Part shown: positions 9,392 to 19,139 of the stretch, one piece after another
Layout of the letters: each line of letters begins with the position of its first letter
Position numbering within the stretch: the first letter of the stretch is position 1
NCBI RefSeq assembly: GCF_000350225.1
Contig: NW_005178965.1
Coordinates: 1 to 64,000, forward strand
Direction of reading: 5' to 3'
From: Chondrus crispus
Lineage: Eukaryota > Rhodophyta > Florideophyceae > Gigartinales > Gigartinaceae
Length of the DNA stretch: 64,000 bases
The notes under the pieces: generated by a model
Databases searched by the model: none
Seen by the model: only the letters and a program-made list of their open reading frames with translations
Told to the model about the DNA's origin: nothing
Position numbers and translations under genes: made by a program

Positions 9392-10437
9392 TGTGGTGCA
9401 ATAAAGGGCTCTACAGGGGAGTGAAGTGAAAGGAAAATAATTGGAGATGACAAGTAGTCCGGGTTGGGGGACACATGTGTGAATAATTGCACAGTTTTAA
9501 TTTTTAATTATTTTATTTTATTTGGTTAATTAGTTGGCATTAATTTTGCTGACATTAGATTAGATCTAAGATCTAGCGCCGCGAGCTACTGTAGTGGATC
9601 CAGCGGGGCGATATATACCTTAGCCCGCTGACCACCAAGTCAGTAAAGGTAACCCGAGTTGCCAGAGTCTGATATCGCCTTGGTCGAAGTCCGTCTTTTA
9701 CAAGACATTCCCTTCAACTACAGATTACTTTATCCTTTGCGCTCGGGGGTTCCCTTTCCTTTTCCTTTATTTCCCTACCCTTTTCTATCTCTCTTTATAC
9801 ATATTTTCCCTTATCTTGTGTTGGTACCATCGGTATAGGTTGCGACCGAACCGGTGTAGGTGTCATGGCCGTCGGGCGACACAGTTGACGTAGCGCTGCT
9901 ACTGTGACCTATTTCCCGACGGAGACTGTTGCAACGACGTCTCCCTCGAAGGGCTTTGTCGTGTGTACAAGCCAGTGTTGGTGTCATCGGCCTCGGTTGC
10001 GACCGAACCGGTGCAGTTGTTTCGAGCCATCGGGCGGCACAGTTGGTGTAGCGCTGCTACTTTCATTTCGTGCCGTGGAGCTGCGTTGCGACGCCCCCGT
10101 TGAAGGCCTTGTCGCGTTACAAGGTGCCGAAGAAGCTCAACGAGCATTGGCCTTACAACCCAGTGGAACCGGGGTACCTAAGTACACGCCCCACCCCACA
10201 CTCATCGAGCAGTTTTCTTCGCAAGTCTTTGCCACATCGATCTCGGGCCGGGCTGTTTCTCTGTGCCCCCCTATCAGGGATCTGAGCTACTACGAGTCAA
10301 AAGCTCGTTTAAACGGAGAAGGAAGAGTCGGACACTCCGTGGCGCTGTGCCGTCTGCAGTTGTTCTTTTCGTTGCTGTTGTTGTTTTTGCTGGATCATCG
10401 GACCGCGGTCTCTGCCTGACAGGCGCATTGCACTACA
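9392..10437 (+). mobile_element. Solo LTR of family A with 5-bp target duplication
   Basis: A 1046-bp LTR starting TGTGGTGCAATAA and ending CGCATTGCACTACA. It is flanked on both sides by GTTAC (9387-9391 and 10438-10442). Both internal tandem modules and the CGATATATACC promoter-like motif near 9609 are present. No internal retroelement sequence is attached, so this is the product of LTR-LTR recombination. It sits inside the older copia element. Confidence 0.92.
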
Positions 10438-10442
10438 GTTAC

Positions 10443-10589
10443 CAAGGAAGGAATACGGAATGGATTGGACCTGCAACCATCGCAGGTATCAGGGGCAAAA
10501 TAGTAGATGTCAAGAGCAACGACGGGCAACGGCAAAAACCCATGAATATGCAACAAGTTAAGCCTTTTGTTCGACAAAGCTCTCAATGA
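10443..10589 (+). pseudogene. Remnant of copia integrase C-terminal domain
   Basis: About 48 codons containing WIGPATIAGIRGKIVDVKSN and QQVKPFVRQ, a GPATV..DGK pattern typical of the DNA-binding tail of LTR-retroelement integrases. It follows the gag-like fragment directly, once the solo LTR is ignored. A large internal deletion (protease and integrase core) must therefore predate the LTR insertion. Confidence 0.5.
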
Positions 10590-10790
10590 ACAGACATGCT
10601 CTCAAGAGATGAGTTCCTTACTATAATGTTAAAGCCTTTGAAGTCCGTAAACAGACCCAAACCCTCCATTTTTGATGTATGTCTCACTGAAATGAGCAGA
10701 CCTGGCGACCCTACAACAAAAGATGAAAGATTTTGAGCCGCAAAGAAAAAGGAGCCGAAAGGTTTGATTGGAAAAGGAACATAGAAACTT

Positions 10791-11618
10791 GTGTGCAAGT
10801 CGGAAGTACCTAAGAACGCAAATATTCTCGGTGGTAGGTTTGTACTAGCCATAAAGGATGAAGGCAATAAAGACGAAGTATGTAAAGCCCGTTTTGAAGT
10901 TCAAGAATGCAGGGATAATCCTAAAATGTCTCTTGTACACTATACTGCCACGCCAAGGCAACATTCCACACGAATTCTGATCGGATTTGCAGCAATGTGT
11001 GGATTCCGACTTTTTTCAACGGATGTGACTCAAGCATACATTTAAAGCGCAGAAAAACTAATGAGAGATGTATGGATCAAACCGACTGGAGAATGTGAAC
11101 TGAACCCGTACAAGCTGCTTAAATTGCTAAAACCTTTGTTCCGTCTTGCCAACAGTGGTGATTATTGGGACTGCACCATCATAAATCATATTAAACAGGA
11201 CTTAGACACGACCGGAACAACAGGAGATGTAGCATGTTTCTTTAAATGCATCCGAGGCAAGCTTGAAGCTTGTCTTGGATGTCATCAAGTTGATGGCATG
11301 TGCGTTACCTCCGTAGACGATGCCCTCCAAGCAGGTAGTAAGGAGTATTCAGATCTCGCCTACACGACAGAAGAGAAGTTAAAGTGTAAGGGAAGGGCTT
11401 ACGATAAGGTCAATTTCGTCGGAGTACAGGTTGACAAAAAAGATTCCGAATACATGATTCACCAAACTTCATACATCAGGGAGATAGAGACGCTCTTAAA
11501 CACGGCCACGTACAAGTCATGTCGATCGTTAAGAGCCCAATTAGCCTTGGTTACGTACACTAGACCAGATATTAGCTTCTCTATTGCACAAGCCGCCCAA
11601 GTTACTGAATCACAGTAA
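10791..11618 (+). pseudogene. Copia reverse transcriptase, broken
   Basis: A Ty1/copia RT domain. The sequence GRFVLAIKDEG and KARFEVQECRD, then HSTRILIGFAA with FSTDVTQAYI, then KLLKPLFRLANSGDYW, follows the canonical order of copia RT blocks. A TAA at 11043-11045 interrupts the frame directly after DVTQAYI, where the family has a Leu/Gln-Ser run, and the frame resumes without shift. The catalytic box reads SVDD instead of YVDD. The end (RSLRAQLALVTYTRPDIS) is the typical RT/RNase H connection. Loss of the Tyr plus the stop makes it inactive. Confidence 0.85.
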
Positions 11619-11719
11619 ACTACGAATCCCAAACTTCAAATCCGTCACGTTAACCGCACCATTAGACGACTTAAAAAAAGCCATACCAACCATTAACGTA
11701 TCCCAAACTTGGCGATAAA

Positions 11720-12510
11720 CAGACGCAAGTCAGAGTTTATTCAGATGCTTCGTAATCGAACAAGTCTGACAGCTCTTCTAAGCTTGGATACATCATATGT
11801 TTATGTTATAGCGGTAACGTTTGTCAACCACTCTATTGGTAGTCTCATAAGGCTAAGCCAGTGTCAACATCAGTGCTAGGCAGCGAAACAATGGACTTTG
11901 CTGACTAATTTGACATGGACTTCATGCTCAGACATGACATACTGTAACAAGATTACAGTTACTTACAGTTCGTACGCAGGGTCGTACTCGTCCGAGGACG
12001 CCGATGACGTAAGGAGACCCTCACGGCCTCCGTTGTCCCGATGCATTCCGATGAGCTCGCAATTGGCAGGGTGTGAGGGAATCTGAGCTCCCGTTGTGAA
12101 CCACGAATCGTCTTTTATTATAAATTAACGGCTGGTTGGCCGTTACCGCGATAGGGGAGGGGGGCATCGACCACCAGAGTAAAGGTATTAGAGAATTTGT
12201 TACAGATACAAAAGATGGTAAACATGAAGAACCGATCCTAATGTTTACGGATAGTCTTTCACCATTTGATGTGGTCACAAAGGCATCTAAAACGGTTTAG
12301 AAAAGGCTGATGATTGACCTAGAGGTAGTCAAAAAGGAGTACCAACAAAATGAGATGGAACAGATTGGATTCATTCGATCTGAACACAATCCAGCTGACT
12401 GCTAAACAAGGGCTAACGGCAACAACTCCCTCATCAACACCTTGAAACGTGCAAGAATTACGCACCTGTGGATCAGTAGATTGATAGAAGCCACACCGAG
12501 GATGCGTCAC
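11720..12510 (+). pseudogene. Copia RNase H remnant
   Basis: VYSDAS near 11735, followed by a stop and LGYIICL, is the first RNase H strand of copia elements. From about 12180 to 12510 another frame carries PILMFTDSLSPFDVVTKAS, RLMIDLEVVKKEY and IRSEHNPADC, matching the later RNase H motifs (D, then N-x-A-D). A stretch of about 200 bp between them (11970-12170) is unrelated or badly decayed. Confidence 0.65.
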
Positions 12511-12575
12511 GTCAGAAGTAGAGAGAGTGTGGAAAATAGTGTTTGACGGTGACGTTTTACCCCACGAAATGGGGG

Positions 12576-13205
12576 GGGGCGGAGAGGGACCAAAGGGTGC
12601 ACTATCCGGAGGAGGATGGGCAAGAGCATGTGATTGGGGTTCTCCGACCATGCGAGGTGGAGACGGACGAGAGAGAGATGGAGCTAGCGGTTGGGATTTT
12701 GAATGACGTGGGGCGGTTCATTACGTTTGTGGAGACAGAGAGGTTGATGGTGGCTGAGTATCGGCAGACGTTTGAGGAGGGGGGAGTTCCGGCGCTGCCG
12801 TTTTGGGACGGGGGGAGGATCTCGTTGGTGATGAGAAGGAGTAGGTATGTTGCGCTGGAGGCGCTGGCTGTGGTGACGGCGGTCGTGCTCTTGATGAGGG
12901 TTTTGGTTGCGCTGGTGGGGAACAATGACGTGGCCACGGGTGTCGATAGACTTGTTAGGGAGCGGCTTGGGTTTCGTTGCTGCGACTTTTTGCTTGGGGA
13001 GAAGGAAATAGTCGAGTTTGCGTGTAAGAGCCAGACGGGGGGCGTGGCGCATCTGGGCTTGCCCATGGCGGATATGCTACGAGTGGTAAGCTTTGCAGGC
13101 GGCGTTATCGGCGTAGAACGGATTGGGAACCTGGATAGCTCGCTGGTGGGCGCCAGCACGGGAGAGAATTCTTTAGATGACGATACCATGCCCTTGGCGG
13201 ACTGA
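12576..13205 (+). pseudogene. Truncated copy of the membrane protein gene (C-terminal ~205 residues)
   Basis: Equivalent to the last part of the 485-residue protein encoded at 31642-30185, from RDQRV to the final MPLAD. About nine amino-acid differences are visible. It contains the last membrane segment (about residues 105-130 of this fragment) and the shared NNDV and CCD motifs. The first 280 residues are absent because the inverted duplication ends in a G-rich stretch at about 12570. The upstream codons (to 12543) belong to the copia/R1 repeat, so any ATG there is accidental. Probably non-functional. Confidence 0.75.
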
Positions 13206-13475
13206 GCCACAGCCGCTATGGAATGCTGGCAGCACACACATGTCCTAAGGTTGGCAAAGGTAAATGATAGGAAACAGCGTCGGAGCTCTGAAAACAGCAC
13301 GGATAGAATTTGGACCAGCACCGGAGTAGGACAGCGGGGAAAGTTTCATGGGTTGAGTTTCTAGAAACAAGGGTTGCCTCCGCTTCAGGAAGCGCTGTTG
13401 TGTCAGTTGGGATGTGTGCGAGGTCAACCAATGGCTTGCAGTGCCCATGAACTGGGCTTGACATTGTGCTGGGGC
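12576..13475 (+). repeat. Left arm of large inverted repeat, outer segment
   Basis: Reverse-complement match to 29917-30815. Over the roughly 480 bp I compared by eye (from 12601) there are 9 differences, about 1.9%. It is separated from the inner segment (19140-22124) by the retroelement inserted at 13476. Confidence 0.85.
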
Positions 13476-13872
13476 TGTGACGTCTCGCGGTAGACGAGCG
13501 TTAGCGAGCAGCGAAGGAAAGCAAAAGGCAAAAGCGATGGCCACCGTCCGTTGGGGTCTCCTCCTGTCGTTCGTGCCCATCGGATCCCTTTATTCGAAGT
13601 TTTCGAGCCGATCGCCTCATGCACGCCCGTTCAGCGCACGGTGTCTTGCCTCCAGCACAGACGACCGTTCGCGCGGCGGCCTCCTGCACAAGACAGTAGG
13701 AGACTGTTTCTCATACTGACAGCAGGAGACCGTTTCTCAAAAGCTTCGTGAGCCGGCCCGAGAAAAGCAGTAGGCATCCCACTCATCGCGTGTGGCCATG
13801 GCTCTAGTGCTTTTTGCTCCATTGCGCGCTCGATTATCATCCCCCTCGCGAGCACAGTGCTCTAGCGTCACA
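13476..13872 (-). repeat. 3' LTR of the 13.5-19.1 kb element
   Basis: Forward-strand ends TGTGACGTC and GCGTCACA; pairs with 18743-19139. On the coding strand it is preceded by a short G-rich stretch (GTGGGGCCC) that may serve as the polypurine tract. Confidence 0.9.
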
Positions 13873-14000
13873 GGGCCCCACGGTTTTCGCGCAACAGCAG
13901 CGTCAAACCAGTTTTAGGAAGCAAGTGAGCACTGTTCGAGCGCCCGGCGCTTCAGATCCCTATCCCCAGCAGTGTGGAGGAAGTCTTCCAGCATCCCAGG

Positions 14001-14456
14001 CTAGTCCTCAAACACGCGCTCTAACGGCTCCCAGGTGAAATCTAGAGAATCCGGGAGGCCTTCCCATTCCACTTGAACCATTAGTCCACCCTCTCGATCG
14101 CGAATTGCGCGCATCATCTGGGCCACTTCATAGTTTGTCTCGGAGCGCTCTGCCGCCTTCAGCAGGCGCGGTGAAACTGTTTTTCCGTCCATGTCGGCCC
14201 GGTACAACAGTAAACGTCGGGCATGCACGACCGCACGCTTCTGCTTAAGCCAGTCTTCTACTTCGTACACCCACTCAGACTGGACAGCTGTCACGCGACG
14301 CGGTCCGACCCACTTGAAATTAAGCTTGTGCTTGCCGGGCACCGCCCTGCGCACCAAGACAAAAGTCTCCCACACTAAAATTGGCTGCGTGAACGCTCGT
14401 CCCTGCGTTGTGATCCTCAATCTTTCGCTTTCGGGATGCTTCAGCATTCTCAGCAA
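14001..14456 (-). pseudogene. Integrase tail plus chromodomain of Ty3-type element
   Basis: A frame overlapping the end of pol by frameshift. KFKWVGPRRVTAVQSEWVYEV-like sequence (GPRR core) is the integrase GPY/F-type module. The end, YEVAQMMRAIRDREGG then VEWEGLPDSLDFTWEPLER, is a chromodomain with the W-E-G...T-W-E-P pattern, stopping at 14003-14001. In chromoviruses this module steers integration to methylated histone tails. Confidence 0.8.
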
Positions 14457-16921
14457 CTCCGCGGTGCAGGTCGCGAAGAGCGGCTTGGGTGCGGCCTATG
14501 TCGATAAGCTGTCGCGCTCGAAGCTCATCTAACGGTATTGCATCCTTGAACGGAACCAGCGGGGTCGCGCGAAGTAAAGGCCGTACAGGCAGGTGCCCAG
14601 TAAAAACCTCTAAAGGGGTACGGTACACGGTCTTCACATTCGGATCCCGGGGTCCGAGGCGCTTTAGAGGGGCGTGGTTCAACACGCTCGGAACACACTC
14701 CGTGATGGCAGGCCAGTCTTTAGGAGCGAGTCCCCATTCGCCTAGCAGTGCCCTAGTGGCTCGTAAAACTTCCCTACAAACTCGTTCCCCGGATCCGTTG
14801 GCCCACGGCGAGTATGCCGTAGTAAAGTGATGATGTACCTTGATCTCCGAGATGAGCGCTGCCAATAACCGATTCTTGAAATGGGATCCCTGGTCCGTTA
14901 CTAACCAGGCCATGTTACCGAACACACGTAGCCATACACAAAGCGCATCAGCAGCTGCCTCGCTTGTGCAAGCAGCAGTAGGCCACAGCCAAATGTACGA
15001 GGAGAGGTCGTCGCGAATAATCAAGATATACTTATTTACGTTTCGTCCGGGCCCCATGAACAAAAAGTCCATATGAATGACCTCGTTCGGCATACACCCA
15101 TGCAACGCACTGCCAAGTGGTCGTGGTATCACCTCACCAGTCCTGGTCACTATGCAGTGGAGGCAACCGCGCACCTGCGTGCTGACGTCCTGTTCCATAG
15201 CGGACCACCAGAAGGTTTCAGATAAAATGCTCAGGGTGGCCTCTGTTCCGCGGTGTCCAGCGGTCCCACTATGCGACACCACGAGAATCTTAAGCTGTAG
15301 TTCCCGGTCTTTCTGCGGGATCCATAATTTCCCCTCCTTCTTCCAGAGTTGATCAGCCTCATCAAATTCCAGGTCCTTCGGTCGTTGCGAGGGCAGACGT
15401 TGCGATTCGCGGATGCAGGTCCAATCTGGCCACACGAAGTCACATGGTGCCGGGACCATCTGCTCCGCTTCCTGCAGCAGCATGCTGCAAATGGCCAAGC
15501 GCTCACTTCTATCACGGCGATAACCGCGCGTCCAGCGTGTAAGAATGTCTGCGCATATGTTCCTCTTGCCGTCAATGTGTTCTATGACGTACGAGAATCG
15601 CGACAGGAAAAGAGCCCATCGCTGAACCTTAGAGACGACATGCCTACGGAGCGCTGGCTCCAGAGCTAAGGGCGCAAAGATGAAAAGTAGATTCCTGTGA
15701 TCTGTGTAGACGTGCGTCCCTGGTTGTGACTGGAAAAGATAGTCCATCTTTTCAAATGTCTGGAAGATTGCGAAGCCCTCCTTCTCGAAGATTGTCCAGC
15801 CCAGCTCGGCACCTTTAAACGCAGAGCCTAAAAAGGCTAACCGCTCGTGCCTCTGCTGTCCTACCGGAAGAGACAGCTGTTCCGGCGTCGTTTGTGTTAC
15901 GACGCCGGACCAATAGCGCTCCGACGCGTCCGTATAAACGCAACCAACCTTTTCCGGATCGGGATGAGCGAGCTGCACTGCGTTGCGGAGACAGTCTTGA
16001 AGTTCCAGAAATGATTTCACGTGGATAGGGCCCCAAGACAGACTACGCATCCTGATATTGCGAATAGACCGATTGGTCCGCTTACCAGACTTGGAGTATG
16101 CTTGCTCCAAGACAGCAGTCAACGGCGCGGTCCGAGTAGTAAAGTCGGGGACTGCGGTATACATCCAGCGGCAACAATATATAAATTGGGCCAACTCCTC
16201 TGCGTTGTCAGGCATGCTCACGTCCTTCAGGCCTTCCAACCGCGCCGGGTCCAGGCGAAACCCTGCTGCAGAGACGATCCGCCCGCACCATTTTAGCTCC
16301 TTCTCGAAAAGTTTGCTCTTCCTCGCGTGCAAGAACAAATTCTTGTTTTGGTAGATTGCGAAGAACTCTTCAAGCTTGTCGAGAAGAAACCCCTCTTCCC
16401 GCGCATGAAGGCTAAAGTCATCCAACCAGGCCTTCAACCAAGTCCGAAGCGTGGTGAAAAGCGGCTCTACTGAGCTTTGGAAGAAAGCGGTGGCGTTGGC
16501 TAGGCCTGGCAGCACGCGTGTCGATGCCACCACTCTGCGTGGGGTCACGATCCCGCACGCGGTGTAGGACTCCGGGTGAACTGGTAACTGCCAGTATCCC
16601 GATACGAAGTCAAGGCAGGCGAAGCAGGTGCTACCTGCGAAGTCTCGAATCTCCGAATCGATGTGGGGCATGGGCCATGCCTCTTTGACCGTCGCAGCAT
16701 TGACTGGTCGTAAGTCCACGGCCATTCTGTACTTCGCCCTTGATCCCGGCTTGGGGACAAGCAGCGGCGCCGCTTGCCACGTGGCCGTAGGCATGTCCTT
16801 GACGAAGTCCATCTCGCGCAAAGTGTCGATGTACTTGTCCAAGAACCTTGCGCTGTTCCGGAGAGTAGCGTCTTGCTTTCGCTCTCACCGGCCTCACGTC
16901 TGGATCCAGACGCACCCTCAT
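14320..16921 (-). pseudogene. Pol of Ty3-type element: RT, RNase H, integrase
   Basis: The main frame (16842-14320) carries KYRMAVDLRPVNAATVKEAW and FACLDFVSGYWQLPV. The catalytic box is KAWLDDFSLHA (WLDD where most retroelements have YxDD). RNase H follows with VGCVYTDASERYWSGVV and VYTDHRNLLFIFAP. The integrase has an HHCC zinc domain (HSGTAGHRGTEATL to CLHC), then core motifs VIHMDFLFMGPG, VTDQGSHFK and ANGSGERVCREV (D, D, E). The start of RT (RRYSPEQRKVL) is in another frame (16921-16850), so at least two frameshifts occur there. Functions are reverse transcription, RNA-strand removal and integration. Same domain order as the 39757-44478 protein. Confidence 0.88.
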
Positions 16922-18660
16922 TGGGGAACGTCGGCTGGAGGGGTTTTTCCCAGCCGAACTCGAAAACCGAGCGAAAACGTTTCAACATTTCGGCGAGCCT
17001 CGCCGACCCCGAGGGGCTCAAACCATTTGACTTGGCTCGCTCGAGCATTGCACTGAGGGCCTCGTTGAGGGCTGCCGGTAGGTCGTCTCCCAGGTCGATG
17101 TAGACATCACTCTCCTCGAGCTTATCGTCTTCCGCGCCACCGCTGCGATGAAACGTGCTGCCCCACTCGAACTCATGGTCGCGCAAGACACTGCCAATAG
17201 ATGTGGCGCCGTCAGAACACGGGTCGTCCTCGTGTCCAGCAGCCTTAAGCACATCCGGCACGTTCACGATTCCCCCCAGCCTGTCACGCGCGGCGGCTAG
17301 CATGACACGATTGTCGATGCCCAGCGCAGCCAGCACATGACGACCTATGTACGCGTGCGCCATGCCATTGTCGCTTACCAACCACTTGGTCTTGCGCAAG
17401 ATCAACTTTTCACCGTGGCGAATTCGCAACTCAACATCGGCCTGTACCATGCGGCTACAGGCGATCGGCGGAAGACCAGCCCGCGCTGTGTCGAACGTAC
17501 GCGCCTTCGCCAATTCCTCGGCTTTGATCCCGTTATCAGCTTGGACCAAGGCGTCGAACAGGGTTGATGGCATTACGTTGACATCTGAACCCTGGTCAGC
17601 CAGCACAGTTGCTTCGACAGCACCGTTGCAAAATCCTGCAAGGAATAAAGAAGAGTTCTCCTGAACAGCGCCGGTGCCCTGAATTGCGCCAATCATTTTT
17701 CCTTCACGCCTGCGGCGCTTCTTCTCTTTGTACTCCTGGAGGTACTTATCCTTTTCTCCCTGAGAAGCAAGGTCGCAGTCCTTGATATAGTGCAGTTTAT
17801 CGCAACGCGGCAACAAACAATTTGGCAGCTCGCGTGAGCGCTTGTTGTCCGCGGTCTGCGCGCCTCTGCCTCCAGCTTTGTCGTTCTTTTCAGCCACGGG
17901 GGCCGCCGCACCACCGTTTCCCGAAGTTGTCGTCCGTGTTCTGTTTCGATTGCGACCACCGAGCCCCCTACGAATCTTGACATCGTCGCTGGCTGGAGTA
18001 ATGTCCGGGTCATCTGAGCCTTCCTGTTCAGCTTTGTATGCCCTCACGGAGTCGTGTCGGTCGAAGATCCTGGCTTCTTCGGCTAGTAGGCGCATGAACT
18101 TCGCAAAGTCCTTGCGTAGCTCCTCTTTCTTAAGGTTTAGCGTAAGAACCATACGTGTGTTCAAGTCGACATGAGTGACGCGCTTCATGATGTGCTTTAC
18201 AGCAAGCCTCGGCTGCTCCTTGACGAAGTTCGCATAACCGCACTCCCGGAGTTTGGTACTGTACTTCAGGAAAAGCCTCCACACTTGACGTTCGAGACTG
18301 CAGTTCCTGTCACCCTTTCCAAGCTTTACGCTCTGGATCTCACGCTCAATCCTGGCAAGATCGTAGTCAGCGGGGTCCACCTTCGCGCGCTCCTCGATGC
18401 ACTTGCGCAAGTGGTCTTCGGTGGCCTCTGTAACATCGGGAACGGGCACCCAGTTGGCGACGATGAAAAACTCCAGAACATTTTTCTCGATCGAGTTACG
18501 GAGCGTAGTCAGCGGGATCTGTACGCCAGAGTCGGCGTTCTTCTCAGAAATGCGACGCTCGTAGATCTCCCTCTTCTACTTGAACGTCACGAAGTCTGCG
18601 ATTTCGACATTCTTGAGGCGAGGTGCTTCGATGGTTTCGGAAATGGTCTGACGAACCGTA
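16860..18660 (-). pseudogene. Gag-protease of Ty3-type element
   Basis: The minus-strand frame is open from about 18660 except for a TAG at 18578-18576; the longest open part begins at 18449 (MPVPDVTEATED). The gag half is helical and charged. A zinc-binding segment CLLPRCDKLHYIKDC lies near 17810-17770 and is followed by a Lys/Arg-rich stretch. The protease active site is the variant ADQGSDVNVMP (Asp-Gln-Gly-Ser instead of DTGA/DSGA) near 17590-17560. A frameshift near 16920-16860 separates it from the RT, and the codons below that point in this frame are shadow. Homologous to the front of the 39757-44478 protein, which has ADIGADVNLMG at the protease site. Confidence 0.8.
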
Positions 18661-18742
18661 TCTCCTTTCCCCTAACTTCCATTCTTCTCTCCACTAGTCA
18701 TAGCAAAAGACTTCCTTTGCAAAAGGAAAATGAAGTAATTAC

Positions 18743-19139
18743 TGTGACGTCTCGCGGTAGACGAGCGTTAGCGAGCAGCGAAGGAACGCAAATGGCAAAA
18801 GCGATGGCCACCGTCCGTTGGGGTCTCCTCCTGTCGTTCGTCCCCATCGGATCCCTTTATTCGAAGTTTTCGAGCCGGTCGCCTCATGCAAGCCCGTTCA
18901 GCGCACGGTGTCTTGCCTCCAGCACAGACGACCGTTCGCGCGGCGGCCTCCTGCACAAGACAGTAGGAGACTGTTTCTCATACTGACAGCAGGAGGCCGT
19001 TTCTCAAAAGCTTCGTGAGCCGGCCCGAGAAAAGCAGTAGGCATCCCACTCATCGCGTGTGGCCATGGCTCTAGTGCTTTTTGCTCCATTGCGCGCTCGA
19101 TTATCATCCCGCTCGCGAGCACAGTGCTCTAGCGTTACA
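18743..19139 (-). repeat. 5' LTR of the 13.5-19.1 kb element
   Basis: 397 bp, forward-strand ends TGTGACGTC and GCGTTACA. I could not identify a convincing TGG-initiated primer site on its internal side. Confidence 0.9.

Larger units (their letters stand above)
7800..12575 (+). mobile_element. Decayed Ty1/copia (Pseudoviridae) retrotransposon
   Basis: In order: a possible 5' LTR region (about 7800-8525), an initiator-tRNA-like primer site, gag-like fragments, an integrase C-terminal remnant, reverse transcriptase and RNase H. A truncated repeat at 12531-12572 matches 7922-7967 and may be the start of the 3' LTR before it was cut by the inverted duplication. Protease and most of the integrase are missing. 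All frames carry stops or frameshifts. A younger solo LTR sits inside (9392-10437). Confidence 0.65.
13476..19139 (-). mobile_element. Ty3-type chromodomain LTR retrotransposon, inactivated, inserted in left repeat arm
   Basis: Both LTRs are 397 bp (13476-13872 and 18743-19139) and differ at 8 positions by eye (about 2.0%). Flanks GGGC (13472-13475) and GAGC (19140-19143) form a 4-bp target duplication with one change. The uninterrupted site (complement of GGGC) is visible in the right repeat arm at 29914-29917. Internal order on the minus strand is gag, protease, RT, RNase H, integrase, chromodomain. Several frameshifts and one in-frame stop make it non-autonomous now. Confidence 0.92.

Noticed and set aside
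12602..13321. A 239-codon minus-strand Ser/Thr-rich frame, also present at 30069-30905
   Set aside because: Antisense shadow of the membrane protein C-terminus; its conservation follows from the duplicated sense gene.
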